DNA from: Bacillota bacterium | Lineage (GTDB): Bacteria; Bacillota; Clostridia; Christensenellales; Aristaeellaceae | Direction of reading: 5' to 3' | Length of the DNA stretch: 64,000 nucleotides | Assembly: GCA_023421395.1 (NCBI GenBank) | Contig: JAEZTL010000001.1 | Span: 83,883-147,882 of the forward strand | Shown: piece by piece, positions 1 through 8,664 of the stretch | Layout of the letters: each line of letters begins with the position of its first letter | Position numbering within the stretch: position 1 is the first letter of the stretch | The notes under the pieces: generated by a model | Database searches by the model: none | Told to the model about the DNA's origin: nothing | The model's input: only the letters and a program-made list of their open reading frames with translations | Program-made: the position numbers and the translations under genes

Positions 1-1
1 C

Positions 2-1003
2 CGCGAGAGGATCGCTCGGGCGCTTTCTGCCGAAGGCGGAGGAAGCGTCACCTTTACCTCCGGCGGCACCGAGTCCAACAACCTGGCGATCCTGGGCGCG
101 ATGGCCGCGCGGCGCGGTCCCGCCCGCGTGCTGGTGGCCGCCACGGAGCATCCGTCGGTGCTGGCCGCGTTTGAAGAATTGCGCGCGCTCGGGCACGATG
201 TGGCGGTTCTCCCGGTGGATCGCCTGGGCCAGCTGGACTGGGACGCGCTGGAGAAGACGCTCGCGTTGGGAGCGTCGCTGGTCAGCGCCATGCAGGTCAA
301 CAACGAGACCGGGGCGGTGCTGGACGCCGGCCGGTTCAGCCGGACGGTCCGGCGCCTGGCGCCCGAGGCGCTCATCCACGTGGATGGCGTGCAGGGCTTT
401 CTCAGAATGCCCTTCGACATGCGAAACGCGGACCTCTACACGCTGTCCGCCCACAAGCTGCACGGCCCCAAGGGCGTCGGCGCGCTGGTGGCGGGGCCCC
501 GGATCCGCGTAAAGCCCCGGCAGGTAGGCGGCGGGCAGGAAAAGGGACTGCGCTCCGGCACAGAGAACACGCCGGGCATCGCCGGGCTGAAGCGCGCCAT
601 CGAGGAAATCGAGGCAATGGGGGACGCGGCCGCTCCGCTCCGGGCGAAAAAGTTGCGCCTTTGGGAGGCGATCCGGCGGGGAGCGCCTCAGGCGGTCGTC
701 TTCGGCCCCGCGCCGGAGGAAGGCGCGCCCCATATCCTGAACGTGGGCTTTCCCGGGGTTCGCGGCGAAGTGATGCTGCACGCGCTGGAGGGCGACGGGG
801 TGTACGTGTCCACCGGCTCCGCCTGCTCCTCGAAAAAGCGCAGGGTCAGCCCGGTGCTGCTGGCGATGGGCATCCGGGCGGAGGAGGCCGAATGCGCCGT
901 CCGCTTCAGCCTGTCCCCGCATACCACGGAAGAAGAGATCGATTACGTCGCGGCGCGCGCGGGTGCGCAGTACGCGGTTTTGTCAAAATTCTGGAGGCGA
1001 TGA
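2..1003 (+). CDS. Cysteine desulfurase (NifS/IscS-like), 5' end cut by window
   Basis: PLP enzyme that takes sulfur from cysteine as a protein-bound persulfide, here most likely for the ThiI encoded just downstream. The frame is open from base 2, and the first visible residues already include the cofactor-binding stretch TSGGTESNNLAI, so only the N-terminal tens of residues lie outside the window. SAHKLHGPKG carries the PLP lysine. STGSACSSKKR carries the catalytic cysteine in the mobile loop. The stop overlaps the thiI start (ATGA), indicating translational coupling. A desulfurase paired with thiI is a common Bacillota arrangement for tRNA 4-thiouridine or thiamine sulfur supply. Family certain; the exact subtype is not resolved. 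Confidence 0.93.
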   Translation, partial: RERIARALSAEGGGSVTFTSGGTESNNLAILGAMAARRGPARVLVAATEHPSVLAAFEELRALGHDVAVLPVDRLGQLDWDALEKTLALGASLVSAMQVNNETGAVLDAGRFSRTVRRLAPEALIHVDGVQGFLRMPFDMRNADLYTLSAHKLHGPKGVGALVAGPRIRVKPRQVGGGQEKGLRSGTENTPGIAGLKRAIEEIEAMGDAAAPLRAKKLRLWEAIRRGAPQAVVFGPAPEEGAPHILNVGFPGVRGEVMLHALEGDGVYVSTGSACSSKKRRVSPVLLAMGIRAEEAECAVRFSLSPHTTEEEIDYVAARAGAQYAVLSKFWRR

Positions 1004-2148
1004 TGATGCGCGACGTATTGCTCGTGCGCTTTGGGGAGGTTCACCTGAAGGGGCTGAACCGCCCGTACTTTTTGAGGAAACTGGTGGAGAACGTCAAATT
1101 TGCGGTGAAGCCGCTGGGCGGCCGCGTGTGGATGAGCGACGCCCGCATCTACGTGTCGGACGCCGCGGACATGCGGGAGGCCATGGAGAAGGTCCGCCGC
1201 GTGTTCGGCGTGTACTCGGTCAGCATGGCGGTGGAGCTGGAAAAGGATCTGGAGGAGATCGCCCGGGCGACGGTGGAACTGGCCCGGCCGCTTACGGGCA
1301 CCTTCAAGATCGAGGCCCGGCGCAGCGACAAGCGGTTTCAGCCGGATTCGATGGCCCTGGGGCGGGAACTGGGCGGCCGTGTCCTTGAGGCCAACCCCGG
1401 CCTCAAGGTGGACGTACATAAGCCGCAGTACAGGATTTCCGTGGAAATCCGCGACATGGCCTATGTCTATTGCGGCGAGACCCTCGCCGTGGGCGGCATG
1501 CCGCTGGGAACCGGCGGGCGCGCGGCGCTGCTTCTCTCGGGCGGCATCGACAGCCCCGTGGCCGGCTACCAGATCATGCGCCGGGGCGTGACGCTCCGGG
1601 CCATCCACTTCTTCAGTTTTCCCTTTACAAGCGAGCGCGCCAAGCAGAAGGTGATCGACCTGGCCGCGATCCTGGGCGCTTACGGCGGCGGCATGCCCGT
1701 GGACGTGGTGCCTTTCACGAAGATCCAGATGGAGATCCATGAAAAGTGCCCGGACGAATTCGGCACGCTGATCATGCGCCGCTTCATGATGCGCATCGCG
1801 GAGAAGCTGGCCCGCCGGCGCGGCAGCTTGGCGCTGGTCACCGGTGAGAACCTGGGCCAGGTGGCCAGCCAGACCATGGAGGCCATCGCCGTCACCGACC
1901 GTGTGGTGGACATGCCGGTGTTCCGGCCGCTGATCGGCCTGGATAAGTTGGAGATCACCCAGATGGCGGAGCGGATCGGCACCTATGAAACATCGATCCT
2001 GCCCTATGAAGACTGCTGCACCGTGTTCACGCCGCGGCACCCGGCCACGAAGCCCCATTTGGAGGACATCGAGAAGGCCGAGGCGCTCCTTGACTGCGAA
2101 GGACTGATCGACGAGGCCGTGGCGGGGACCGAGGAGGTCAAGTACTAG
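1000..2148 (+). CDS. thiI: tRNA 4-thiouridine synthase / sulfurtransferase ThiI
   Basis: 382 aa. Adenylates uridine 8 of tRNA and inserts sulfur delivered by a cysteine desulfurase; in some bacteria it also serves thiazole synthesis. The N-terminal ferredoxin-like/THUMP region begins LLVRFGEVHLKGLNRPYF. The PP-loop ATPase motif LLLSGGIDSPVAGY lies near residue 180. The C-terminus ends about where short Bacillota ThiI proteins end, with no rhodanese domain, so sulfur should be taken directly from the partner desulfurase. Three ATG codons stand in tandem at 1000, 1003 and 1006; the first overlaps the upstream stop and GGAGG lies just ahead. A longer frame to 661 is an overlap shadow. Confidence 0.95.
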   Translation: MMMRDVLLVRFGEVHLKGLNRPYFLRKLVENVKFAVKPLGGRVWMSDARIYVSDAADMREAMEKVRRVFGVYSVSMAVELEKDLEEIARATVELARPLTGTFKIEARRSDKRFQPDSMALGRELGGRVLEANPGLKVDVHKPQYRISVEIRDMAYVYCGETLAVGGMPLGTGGRAALLLSGGIDSPVAGYQIMRRGVTLRAIHFFSFPFTSERAKQKVIDLAAILGAYGGGMPVDVVPFTKIQMEIHEKCPDEFGTLIMRRFMMRIAEKLARRRGSLALVTGENLGQVASQTMEAIAVTDRVVDMPVFRPLIGLDKLEITQMAERIGTYETSILPYEDCCTVFTPRHPATKPHLEDIEKAEALLDCEGLIDEAVAGTEEVKY

Positions 2149-2165
2149 GCGTCGGGGGATGGCGC

Positions 2166-2646
2166 TTGAAGCGACCGCCCGGTGAAGGAGGGCGCAGGTC
2201 GTGCGCGCTTTTGATCCTGTGCGCGCTGCTTGCCGGCTGCTCGGTCGGAGCGCCGCACATCGCCAGCTATGAAAGAAAAAAGCGAACTCCATTACGGCGA
2301 CTGTAGCGGGTTCGGGATTAAACCGATTGCTGCAAGTGCTTCTACAATGCCGAATCCGTCAAGACCTTCGAGGCGCGCGAGGGTTTCCGGACTGTGGCCG
2401 ATAAGGATGGTGCGGAGATCGCGGGGCATTTTCAGGTTTTCGAGGAATGCGTCGGGGAAGTGGACTGCGCCGGCCATTTCGATTTTACCGATGTGCGCAG
2501 ATCAAGGCTGGGGACCTCTTCCGGATCGTAAGCTTAGGAGGCGGCCCATCGGCCAGAGCGGGCGCTACGGTCGGTACGACAACGAAAGCGTCAGCTGTGT
2601 GGAGATGGAGAAATGCGTTCTATACTACATCCACAGCAGCATATGA
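2166..2646 (+). pseudogene. Decayed lipoprotein gene with several frameshifts
   Basis: A TTG at 2166 after a GGGGGA stretch opens a frame with basic residues, then the lipoprotein signal LLILCALLAGC, whose lipobox cysteine is followed by SVGAPHIASYE. The frame breaks at a run of A residues near 2275 and meets stops at 2301 and 2316. Protein-like sequence resumes in the same frame (CKCFYNAESVKTFEARE and on to about 2490), moves to another frame (IKAGDLFRIVSLGG, about 2503-2545), then to a third (GRYGRYDNESVSCVEMEKC), which ends at 2646. Coherent segments spread over the three plus-strand frames behind one signal peptide suggest a gene inactivated by small indels. Assembly error is an alternative. 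The family is not recognised. Confidence 0.5.
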
Positions 2647-2805
2647 TACCAATCCAAAACATTCTTTTGTCGTTGCGGTGGATCTTTTTGCCCCTGGCGG
2701 TGTCGCACTCCGCTTGAAATAGCGCTGCTTTTGCCGCGCTTCGGCTCCTTGCCAGGAACAAAAACCCCTCGCCGCTTTGGACGGAATAGTATTTCGTATT
2801 GATAT
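2646..2805 (+). repeat. Short inverted-repeat element, copy A (MITE-like)
   Basis: About 160 bp beginning ATACCAATCCAAAACATTC and ending with its imperfect reverse complement (the last bases read TTGATAT). Related in sequence and orientation to 31030..31216 and 31261..31450. Shared internal stretches are a GGATCTTTTTG-like segment, GTGTCGC, AATAGCGCTGC, CGGCTCCTTG and CCTCGCCGCTTTG. This copy lacks about 27 bp of the middle. It begins inside the stop codon of the preceding pseudogene frame. It has no coding capacity. Confidence 0.65.
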
Positions 2806-2844
2806 GACAACCAATCCGCCCGGGAATTCTGGGATCATCAAAAA

Positions 2845-2875
2845 AGCCCCTCCGTATTCGGCGGAGGGGCTTTTT
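2845..2875. terminator. Bidirectional intrinsic terminator
   Basis: AGCCCCTCCG pairs with CGGAGGGGCT around a short loop, with A residues before and T residues after, so it can end transcripts in both directions. It lies just downstream of uppP, which runs on the minus strand. The outer bases GGATCA and TGATCC extend the stem. Confidence 0.85.
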
Positions 2876-2889
2876 GATCCGGAGAGGGT

Positions 2890-3702
2890 TTAAAAGAAGT
2901 AGTGGAACACGTACTGGTCCAGCAGGATTGCGATGCCCAAAACGCCCGTATATACGCCGAACCAGGTGAGCCGCACACGGCGCACGATGGCCAGCATGAA
3001 CTTGATGGCGAGGAATCCGAACACCGCGCTGGTAATCACGCCCGCCAGCAGCGGAAGCGCTCCGCCCATCTGGGTGATCAACGTGCCGTCAAAGATCTCG
3101 GTGCCGTTGTCCTTGATTTGCAGCACGATCGCGCCCAGAATCGCGGGGATAGACATCAGAAATGCGAAATCCGCCGAGCGCTTTCTGGACAGGCCCGTGG
3201 AGATGCCGCCGGAGATGGTGGAGCCGGAGCGGGAGATGCCCGGCAGGATCGCCAGCGCCTGCATGACGCCCATCACCAGCGCGTTCGACCACTTGACTTC
3301 CTTGGTCTCAAAGGACACGCCGCTGATGAGGTCGGAAAGCCACAGGATCAGTGTTGTGATGAGAAACGCGAAGCCCAGGAACTGGGTGGAGAATACCTTG
3401 TCGTCAAAATCAAACAACAGCGCCGCGATGACCGCGGGAATTGTCGCGATGACCAGCAGCCAGATTTCGCTCTTGAGCGGGCTTTTGACGAGATCCAGGA
3501 TCATCTTCCAAAGCCGCTTCCAGTAGACCGCGACCACCGCGAGCAGGGTGCCCACGTGGAGCAGCACGTCCAGCGTCATAAAGTTCTCGGTGGAAAGGCC
3601 AAACAGTTTTTGTATCAGATCCAGATGCCCCGAAGAACTGATGGGCAGAAATTCCGTCAGGCCCTGCACGAGCCCCAGCCAAAAAGCCTGCATGATGGAC
3701 AT
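2890..3702 (-). CDS. uppP: Undecaprenyl-diphosphatase
   Basis: 270 aa. A polytopic membrane enzyme that dephosphorylates undecaprenyl pyrophosphate so the lipid carrier can be reused in wall synthesis; also known as BacA for its bacitracin link. Both family signatures are present: LTEFLPISSSGHL near the N-terminus and LPGISRSGSTISGG in the middle. The start at 3702 (MSIMQAFWLG) has AAGGAGG upstream; an upstream in-frame extension to 3819 lacks a usable site and would precede the promoter. It has its own promoter but lies just downstream of a SEDS/PBP operon on the same strand, which suits lipid II chemistry. Length is normal. Confidence 0.96.
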   Translation of the reverse strand: MSIMQAFWLGLVQGLTEFLPISSSGHLDLIQKLFGLSTENFMTLDVLLHVGTLLAVVAVYWKRLWKMILDLVKSPLKSEIWLLVIATIPAVIAALLFDFDDKVFSTQFLGFAFLITTLILWLSDLISGVSFETKEVKWSNALVMGVMQALAILPGISRSGSTISGGISTGLSRKRSADFAFLMSIPAILGAIVLQIKDNGTEIFDGTLITQMGGALPLLAGVITSAVFGFLAIKFMLAIVRRVRLTWFGVYTGVLGIAILLDQYVFHYFF

Positions 3703-3741
3703 ACAAGCGCCTCCTTCGATGTTGTCGGACAGCGTGGTTCC

Positions 3742-3770
3742 ATTGTACGATAAAAAACACGCGCACACAA
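3742..3770 (-). promoter_or_regulatory. Promoter of uppP
   Basis: On the minus strand, TTGTGT (3765-3770) and TACAAT (3742-3747) are 17 bp apart, about 40 bp before the uppP start. It lies in the gap after the upstream PBP gene. Confidence 0.6.
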
Positions 3771-3796
3771 GGGCTATCTGGGGAATTTGTGGTCTT

Positions 3797-5218
3797 TCAC
3801 CCGGTGATGTTGCGCGCAATCGCCTTTTTCAGCACTTTCGCCGCCAGCGGTGCCGCGATTTCGCCGCCCGCGCCGCCCTTTTCCACCACCACCGCGATGG
3901 CATAGGGGTGGGCCGGGTCATCCAGATAACCGACAAACCAGGCGTCCGTGGGGACGGACTTGTCGTCGCTGGTCTCGGCGGAACCGGTTTTACCGCACAC
4001 GGTGTAGCCCTTGACGGCGGCCTTGGAGGCCGTACCGTCCTTGACCACCCGGGCCATGTACCGCCCGATGAAATCCGCCTCGCTCTCGGTCATCACGCGG
4101 CCGTAGGCTCCGCTGGCGGCTCGGAGGCGCGGGAGACCGCCGACGCCCGTCACCTGCTTGATCAGTTGCGGCGTGGGCATCACGCCGCCGTTCGCGACGG
4201 CGCTCGTGATCAGCGCCATGTGCAGCGGGGTGACCAGCAGCTTTCCCTGGCCCACGCCCGTCCAGGCCAGTTCGCTGACGTCGCCGATGGAATCGGGAAT
4301 CGAGGATTCGTACAGCACCAGGTCCCGGAAGCTGAAGTTGGTGTCAAACCCCATCCTTCGGGCGGCGGCGATCAGCTTCTGGTCGCCCATTTCCACCGCC
4401 AGCGACGCGAAGGTGATGTTGCAGCTCTTCTCAAACGCCTCCAGCAGCGACATCTTGCCATGCACCGCGCCGCCGTAGCAGGTCACCTTGCCCTTTCCGA
4501 ATTCCCGCAGCCCCTCGCACACATAGGTGCGGTCGACGGCAGCCGGCAGGTTCTCGAGCGTCGCCGCCAGCGTGACGATCTTGAAGGTGGACCCGGGCGG
4601 GTACTGGCCCTGCAATACGCGGTTCAGGTAGCCGGAGCCCGTTTCGTCCGCGCCGGACTGGCGGGTGGTCAGCGCGGCGGGGTCGTAGTCGGGCTTGGAA
4701 ACCATCGCCAGGATTTCGCCCGTCTGGTAGTTCATGACCACCACCGCGCCCTGCTTTTTCGAGGGGAACTGTTCGGAAATATACGCGCAGAGCTCGGCGT
4801 CGATGGTGAGGCGGATGTCGTCGCCCCTGGCCTGGGTACCGGAGAGCACTTGCCATGTGCGGTCGATGATCGAACCGGAGAGGCCCAGAAGCGTCCCGGC
4901 GTGGAAGGTTTCCACGCCCGTGCCGGACATGCCCATCGCGTCGCCTACCGTTTGGGACACCGCGAGGCGGATGGATTTGTCGCCGCTGTACTTGCGGGTG
5001 CGGTCGGCGAGGGTGGTGGCCAGCACCAGGCCGTTCCGGTCGATGATGTCGCCCATCGCGTTGGATTTTTTGGCGACGTTCAGCCGGCTGTTGAGCTGAC
5101 TGGTCGTCCAGCGGGAGCCCTGGGAGTAGACCGTGTAGCCCAGCCATCCGCCCAGCCCCAGAAACATCACCACCAGAAGCACCGTGACCACGCGGATGGC
5201 GCGCCGCATCTGTTTCAT
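3797..5218 (-). CDS. Class B penicillin-binding protein (PbpA/FtsI-like transpeptidase)
   Basis: 473 aa. One N-terminal membrane helix (about residues 7-28), then a compact periplasmic domain and a transpeptidase domain that cross-links peptidoglycan. The three active-site motifs are visible: STFK near residue 210, SCN near 267 and KTGS near 408. It is shorter than FtsI/PBP2 and has no PASTA repeats, resembling the short PbpA class. The start at 5218 (MKQMRR) has GGGAGGG upstream and its ATG overlaps the stop of the SEDS gene, so the two are translationally coupled. SEDS plus class B PBP form the core polymerase-transpeptidase unit of wall synthesis; whether this pair serves elongation, division or sporulation cannot be decided here. 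Confidence 0.93.
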   Translation of the reverse strand: MKQMRRAIRVVTVLLVVMFLGLGGWLGYTVYSQGSRWTTSQLNSRLNVAKKSNAMGDIIDRNGLVLATTLADRTRKYSGDKSIRLAVSQTVGDAMGMSGTGVETFHAGTLLGLSGSIIDRTWQVLSGTQARGDDIRLTIDAELCAYISEQFPSKKQGAVVVMNYQTGEILAMVSKPDYDPAALTTRQSGADETGSGYLNRVLQGQYPPGSTFKIVTLAATLENLPAAVDRTYVCEGLREFGKGKVTCYGGAVHGKMSLLEAFEKSCNITFASLAVEMGDQKLIAAARRMGFDTNFSFRDLVLYESSIPDSIGDVSELAWTGVGQGKLLVTPLHMALITSAVANGGVMPTPQLIKQVTGVGGLPRLRAASGAYGRVMTESEADFIGRYMARVVKDGTASKAAVKGYTVCGKTGSAETSDDKSVPTDAWFVGYLDDPAHPYAIAVVVEKGGAGGEIAAPLAAKVLKKAIARNITG

Positions 5219-6507
5219 ACCGCGCCCTCCCGCCATTCAAGGCGCTTCAGGTCTTCGGCCTCGTCGCCCGCGTTCAGCGAGGATACCCCGAGCAGCATCC
5301 CCATCGCGCCCATCATGCTGACCATGGAGCTGCCGCCCGCGCTGACAAAGGGCAGCGTGACGCCGGTCAGCGGAATCAGCTTGATGTTGCCGCCCACGAT
5401 CACGAAGGTCTGGGTGGCGATGAGCGCCACCACGCCGAAGGCCACGAGCGCGTGGAAACTGGTGCGGGCGTTCATCGCCACCGACGCGCCCCGCATCAGA
5501 ATCAGCACATAGATGCCCAGCATCGCCAGCGCGAAGATCAGCCCGAATTCCTCGCTGATCGCGGCGAACACAAAATCCGAGTGGTACAGGGGGATGTTTC
5601 GCGGGTATCCCAGCCCCAGCCCCATCCCGAACATGCCGCCCGAACCGATGGCGATCAGCGCCTGAATGATCTGCCAGCCGGAATCCAGCGGGTCGCTCCA
5701 GGGGTTCTGGAACATCTCAAACCGCTTGGCCACGTAGGGGAACAGCCTGTAAGCAACCAGCGCGCCGCCCACGCCCATGCCCAGGCCCGCCAGCGTAATG
5801 GGTAGGTTGGAGGTGGCTGCGTAGAACATCATGACCGTGGTCAGAAAGTATAGAAGCAGCGCGCCCAAGTCGCGCTCGGCCAGGAGCAGCGCGCACAGCG
5901 CCGCCGCGAACAGAAGCGACGGCAGACACTTCCGGAAGCGCGGCCGGTTGGACAGCTGAGACGCCAGGATGAAGATCAGCGCCAGCTTTCCGAACTCCGA
6001 CGGCTGCACCGAAACACCCGCGATGTCCAGCCAGTTTTTCGCGCCGTACTGCCAGCTGCCGATCACCAGCGGTGACGCCACCGCCAGAAACGCCGCCGCC
6101 GCCAGCGGCAGCGCCCATTTGTCCCACGCGCGCACGTGCCGTATGATTCCTATGCCGACGGCCATCGCCACGAGACCTGCCAGCATGTAAAGCGCCTGAT
6201 TCAGCGGTGTGACGGAGGAGCGTGCGATGTCCTTGAGCGTCACCAGGCTGATCGAGCAAAGAAAGAGCGTCAGGATCAGAAGCGCCCGGTCGATGGGCCA
6301 GAGCTTTGAGAACAGCTTGACCACGAGAAACGTGACGGCGGGCATCAGGGCGGCGAAGGCCAGCGCCTGCATGTCGAAGGAATCCGACTTGATGGCAAGC
6401 AGCAGCATGCCGGTGAACTGAAACAGCATCACACCGGTTAAGAGCAGGTGGGTGTTCGCGCGCAGCACCGCGCGGCGCAGCGCGCCGGATTCTACCGGTC
6501 TCGCCAT
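5215..6507 (-). CDS. SEDS-family glycosyltransferase (FtsW/RodA)
   Basis: 430 aa, about ten hydrophobic helices. SEDS proteins polymerise lipid II into glycan strands and act with a class B PBP, which is the next gene. Recognisable segments include GAKNWLDIAGVSVQPSEFGK, the family loop near residue 160-180; SEEFGLIFA; and the C-terminal GVTLPFVSAGGSSMVS. The start at 6507 lies within the 3' end of the FHA gene (16 bp overlap) with GAGGATGAG as ribosome binding site; the stop overlaps the PBP start. FtsW and RodA cannot be separated from sequence alone. Confidence 0.93.
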   Translation of the reverse strand: MARPVESGALRRAVLRANTHLLLTGVMLFQFTGMLLLAIKSDSFDMQALAFAALMPAVTFLVVKLFSKLWPIDRALLILTLFLCSISLVTLKDIARSSVTPLNQALYMLAGLVAMAVGIGIIRHVRAWDKWALPLAAAAFLAVASPLVIGSWQYGAKNWLDIAGVSVQPSEFGKLALIFILASQLSNRPRFRKCLPSLLFAAALCALLLAERDLGALLLYFLTTVMMFYAATSNLPITLAGLGMGVGGALVAYRLFPYVAKRFEMFQNPWSDPLDSGWQIIQALIAIGSGGMFGMGLGLGYPRNIPLYHSDFVFAAISEEFGLIFALAMLGIYVLILMRGASVAMNARTSFHALVAFGVVALIATQTFVIVGGNIKLIPLTGVTLPFVSAGGSSMVSMMGAMGMLLGVSSLNAGDEAEDLKRLEWREGAV

Positions 6508-7385
6508 AGCTCATCCTCGTCAAAAAAATCGTCGATGGGTTTCGCGCGTTCACGCGCCGCCCGAGAGGCGGCGTTTGCGCCGCCGGCGCGCGCTTCCGGG
6601 CCATCCGCTTTCCGCTTTCCGCGCGCCGCGCCCGCCGCCGGAACCCGCCTGCCCGCCGGCCGGACAGGCGTCCGTCCGGACTCCTGCGAAAAAGGCAGCT
6701 CCGCTTCGGCGGCTTTCGCCCTACGCCCCGCGCCCGCCTTCCGGGGGGCGCGCGCCTTTGCCGGCTCCGTTGCGTAGCCCTCCGCGTTCAGGGGGATATC
6801 CCGACGCGCGGGCCGGATGTACGGTTCCGATTCCTCCGGGGAGTCATAGGCGCCATCGTACCAGCCGTCCTCGTCATCGACGTAGGCCGCCCCGTCCGGC
6901 GCCACCTCAAACCACTCGTCTTCCTCGTCCTGGACTTCCATCGGCGCGTCAAACAGCACCAGCATCAGTTCCAGCCGGCCGATGGCGAGCACGTCGCCGT
7001 CCTCAAGGAATACGGCCTCGCCGGTGTGGCCGCCGCCCACGGTCAGCTGGGCGCTGCCCAGCGGCCGGATCAAAAACCCGCCTTCACGCAGTTCGAAATG
7101 GGCATGGGCGCGCTTCAGATCCCGGTGGCGGATGCGCACGTCGGCACTGCGCCCGCTGCCCAGCACCCCTTCCCGGGGAATCGGGTAGCTGACGCGCTTT
7201 TTCGCGCCGGGGTTGGCGATCAATTCGCCCACGCAGCCGGTCTGGCCCATCCATTCCCTGAGAAGCTTTGCGCGGCGGTTGTCAGCCACTGTCATCCGCC
7301 AGCCGCGAAAGAGCAATACCAGCATCAGCGCCACAAACCAGTAGCGCGCGGCCAGCGCGACGAGGGCGTACAGGTCGGAACTCAA
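6492..7385 (-). CDS. Membrane-anchored FHA-domain protein
   Basis: 297 aa. A short N-terminal region with one membrane helix (LVALAARYWFVALMLVLLF) is followed by an FHA domain at about residues 70-150, seen from GVLGSGRSADVRIRHRDLKR and a following H-x-H-F strand. FHA domains bind phosphothreonine peptides. The rest is a low-complexity tail, first acidic and tyrosine-containing, then rich in Ala, Arg, Pro and Lys, probably disordered. The TTG start at 7385 is chosen because AAAGGAGGCG precedes it; the longer frame to 7475 would overlap capA. It is followed by SEDS and PBP genes, the order of fhaB-rodA-pbpA in Actinobacteria, suggesting a scaffold role in wall synthesis. No Ser/Thr kinase gene is in the window. 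Confidence 0.88.
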   Translation of the reverse strand: MSSDLYALVALAARYWFVALMLVLLFRGWRMTVADNRRAKLLREWMGQTGCVGELIANPGAKKRVSYPIPREGVLGSGRSADVRIRHRDLKRAHAHFELREGGFLIRPLGSAQLTVGGGHTGEAVFLEDGDVLAIGRLELMLVLFDAPMEVQDEEDEWFEVAPDGAAYVDDEDGWYDGAYDSPEESEPYIRPARRDIPLNAEGYATEPAKARAPRKAGAGRRAKAAEAELPFSQESGRTPVRPAGRRVPAAGAARGKRKADGPEARAGGANAASRAARERAKPIDDFFDEDELWRDR

Positions 7386-7417
7386 GGCCGCGCCTCCTTT
7401 GTGGTTGCCTTCATATA

Positions 7418-8542
7418 TCAGATGCCCAGCCGGTCCTTGAGACCTTCGGTGAGTTGCTCGCGCAGCGCCTCGCATTCGATCAGGTTGAGGGTTGCCAGCA
7501 TCCGCCGCCGCGTGAAAGCGCGGCGGGAGAGACGTCCGCCAAGACGGCGGTCGATCTTCGTCAGCAGGCGGTCCTTCCCGGAGAGCGCGTAGAGCGCATC
7601 CTGAAGCGCCTGCCCCGCGCGGCGGCGAAACGCCGCTTCCACGAAACCGGGGGAGAGGATTTCCTTCGAGCGCGCGTGAAAGCCTTCAAGAATCGCGCGG
7701 GCCTCTTCTCCCTGGGCGAGGAGCGCCCGGCCGCCCTCATGCACTACCGGCAGGTATTGGACGGGCTGATCCCCGTCAAAAGTTGCCTGAACAACCAGCG
7801 CGGTGCGCCAGTATTCGTCATTTTTTCGGTCGAACAGCAGGTTTCCCTGCCCGTAGACGATGGTTGCCCCGGCGTATTCCTCAAAGCAGCCCACGCAGTG
7901 GGAGTGCTGGCAGACGATGAGGTCCGCGCCTTTTTCGGCCAGCTTGCGAAGGGACTTGCGCAGTTCGGGCGTCGGATACCGGTAGAGCTCGAGGCCGCCG
8001 TGGTACAGCACGATCACCCGGTCGCATTCCGCCTTCAGACGCTGCACCTGGTCCGGCGTCTCCAGCGGATCGAAGGGGTTCGCACCGGGGGCGCCTGCCC
8101 CCGCGACGGAAAACTCCCGCTCGCAGCAGGCGATCAGGCCGATGCTCAGGCCGTTCTTTTTGAAGATCCAGGGTTTCGCGGCCTGTATGAGATCCGCACC
8201 CGCGCCGAATGCGGGGATGCCCTCGCCGTGAAGCGCCCGGAGCGTGTTTTCGAGGCCCTCCGCGCCCCTGTCCAGGATGTGGTTGTTGGCCAGGGCCAGG
8301 ACGGGCGCGAGGCGCGCGATGCCGCGGGCGCAGGCCGCGTCCGCGCCGAGTGCCGGACCGGCCTTCAAAATGGGCGCGCCGCTGTCGCTCAGCGGCGCTT
8401 CCAGATTGATCACGCGCGCGTCACTTGCCATGAGCGCCGAGAGGAGGTTTTCGTCCAGCGTGGGTTCGACCTCGCCCCGCGCGAAGAGCGCGGCGTTCGA
8501 GGCGGTGGGGACCAGATCACCGCAGATGGAAATTGTGACCAC
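7418..8542 (-). CDS. CapA-like metallophosphoesterase (poly-gamma-glutamate synthesis family)
   Basis: 374 aa. It carries the CapA family pattern: ISICGDLVPT at the N-terminus, INLEAPLSD, LALANNHILDRG (the NNH metal-binding motif), VLYHGGLE, and CQHSHCVGCFEEY followed by IVYGQGNLLF. CapA proteins are calcineurin-like phosphoesterases implicated in export or ligation of poly-gamma-glutamate. No other pgs/cap gene is nearby, so the substrate is unknown. No signal peptide is seen. A GTG start at 8542 sits 8 bp after GGAGG; ATG codons at 8548 and 8569 are alternatives with poorer spacing. It heads a minus-strand run into the FHA-SEDS-PBP genes (32 bp gap). Confidence 0.87.
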   Translation of the reverse strand: MVTISICGDLVPTASNAALFARGEVEPTLDENLLSALMASDARVINLEAPLSDSGAPILKAGPALGADAACARGIARLAPVLALANNHILDRGAEGLENTLRALHGEGIPAFGAGADLIQAAKPWIFKKNGLSIGLIACCEREFSVAGAGAPGANPFDPLETPDQVQRLKAECDRVIVLYHGGLELYRYPTPELRKSLRKLAEKGADLIVCQHSHCVGCFEEYAGATIVYGQGNLLFDRKNDEYWRTALVVQATFDGDQPVQYLPVVHEGGRALLAQGEEARAILEGFHARSKEILSPGFVEAAFRRRAGQALQDALYALSGKDRLLTKIDRRLGGRLSRRAFTRRRMLATLNLIECEALREQLTEGLKDRLGI

Positions 8543-8583
8543 GGGCATCGCCTCCGCGCGAAAACGCATATTTATATAGGATT

Positions 8584-8612
8584 ATTGTACAACATGCGCC
8601 AGGACCTGTCAA
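8584..8612 (-). promoter_or_regulatory. Promoter of the capA-FHA-SEDS-PBP run
   Basis: TTGACA (8607-8612) and TACAAT (8584-8589) on the minus strand, 17 bp apart, 42 bp before the GTG start of the capA-like gene. A near-consensus sigma-A promoter. Confidence 0.8.
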
Positions 8613-8664
8613 ACCTCGCGCGCGTCCGCGCCGCCGCGCATAGTATGCCGCGGGAGGGCTGAGC

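Noticed and set aside
2292..2477. Minus-strand frame that looks fairly protein-like
   Set aside because: It is short, has no ribosome binding site or neighbours on that strand, and the plus strand carries a lipoprotein signal with coherent frames. Kept only as a possible refutation of the pseudogene.
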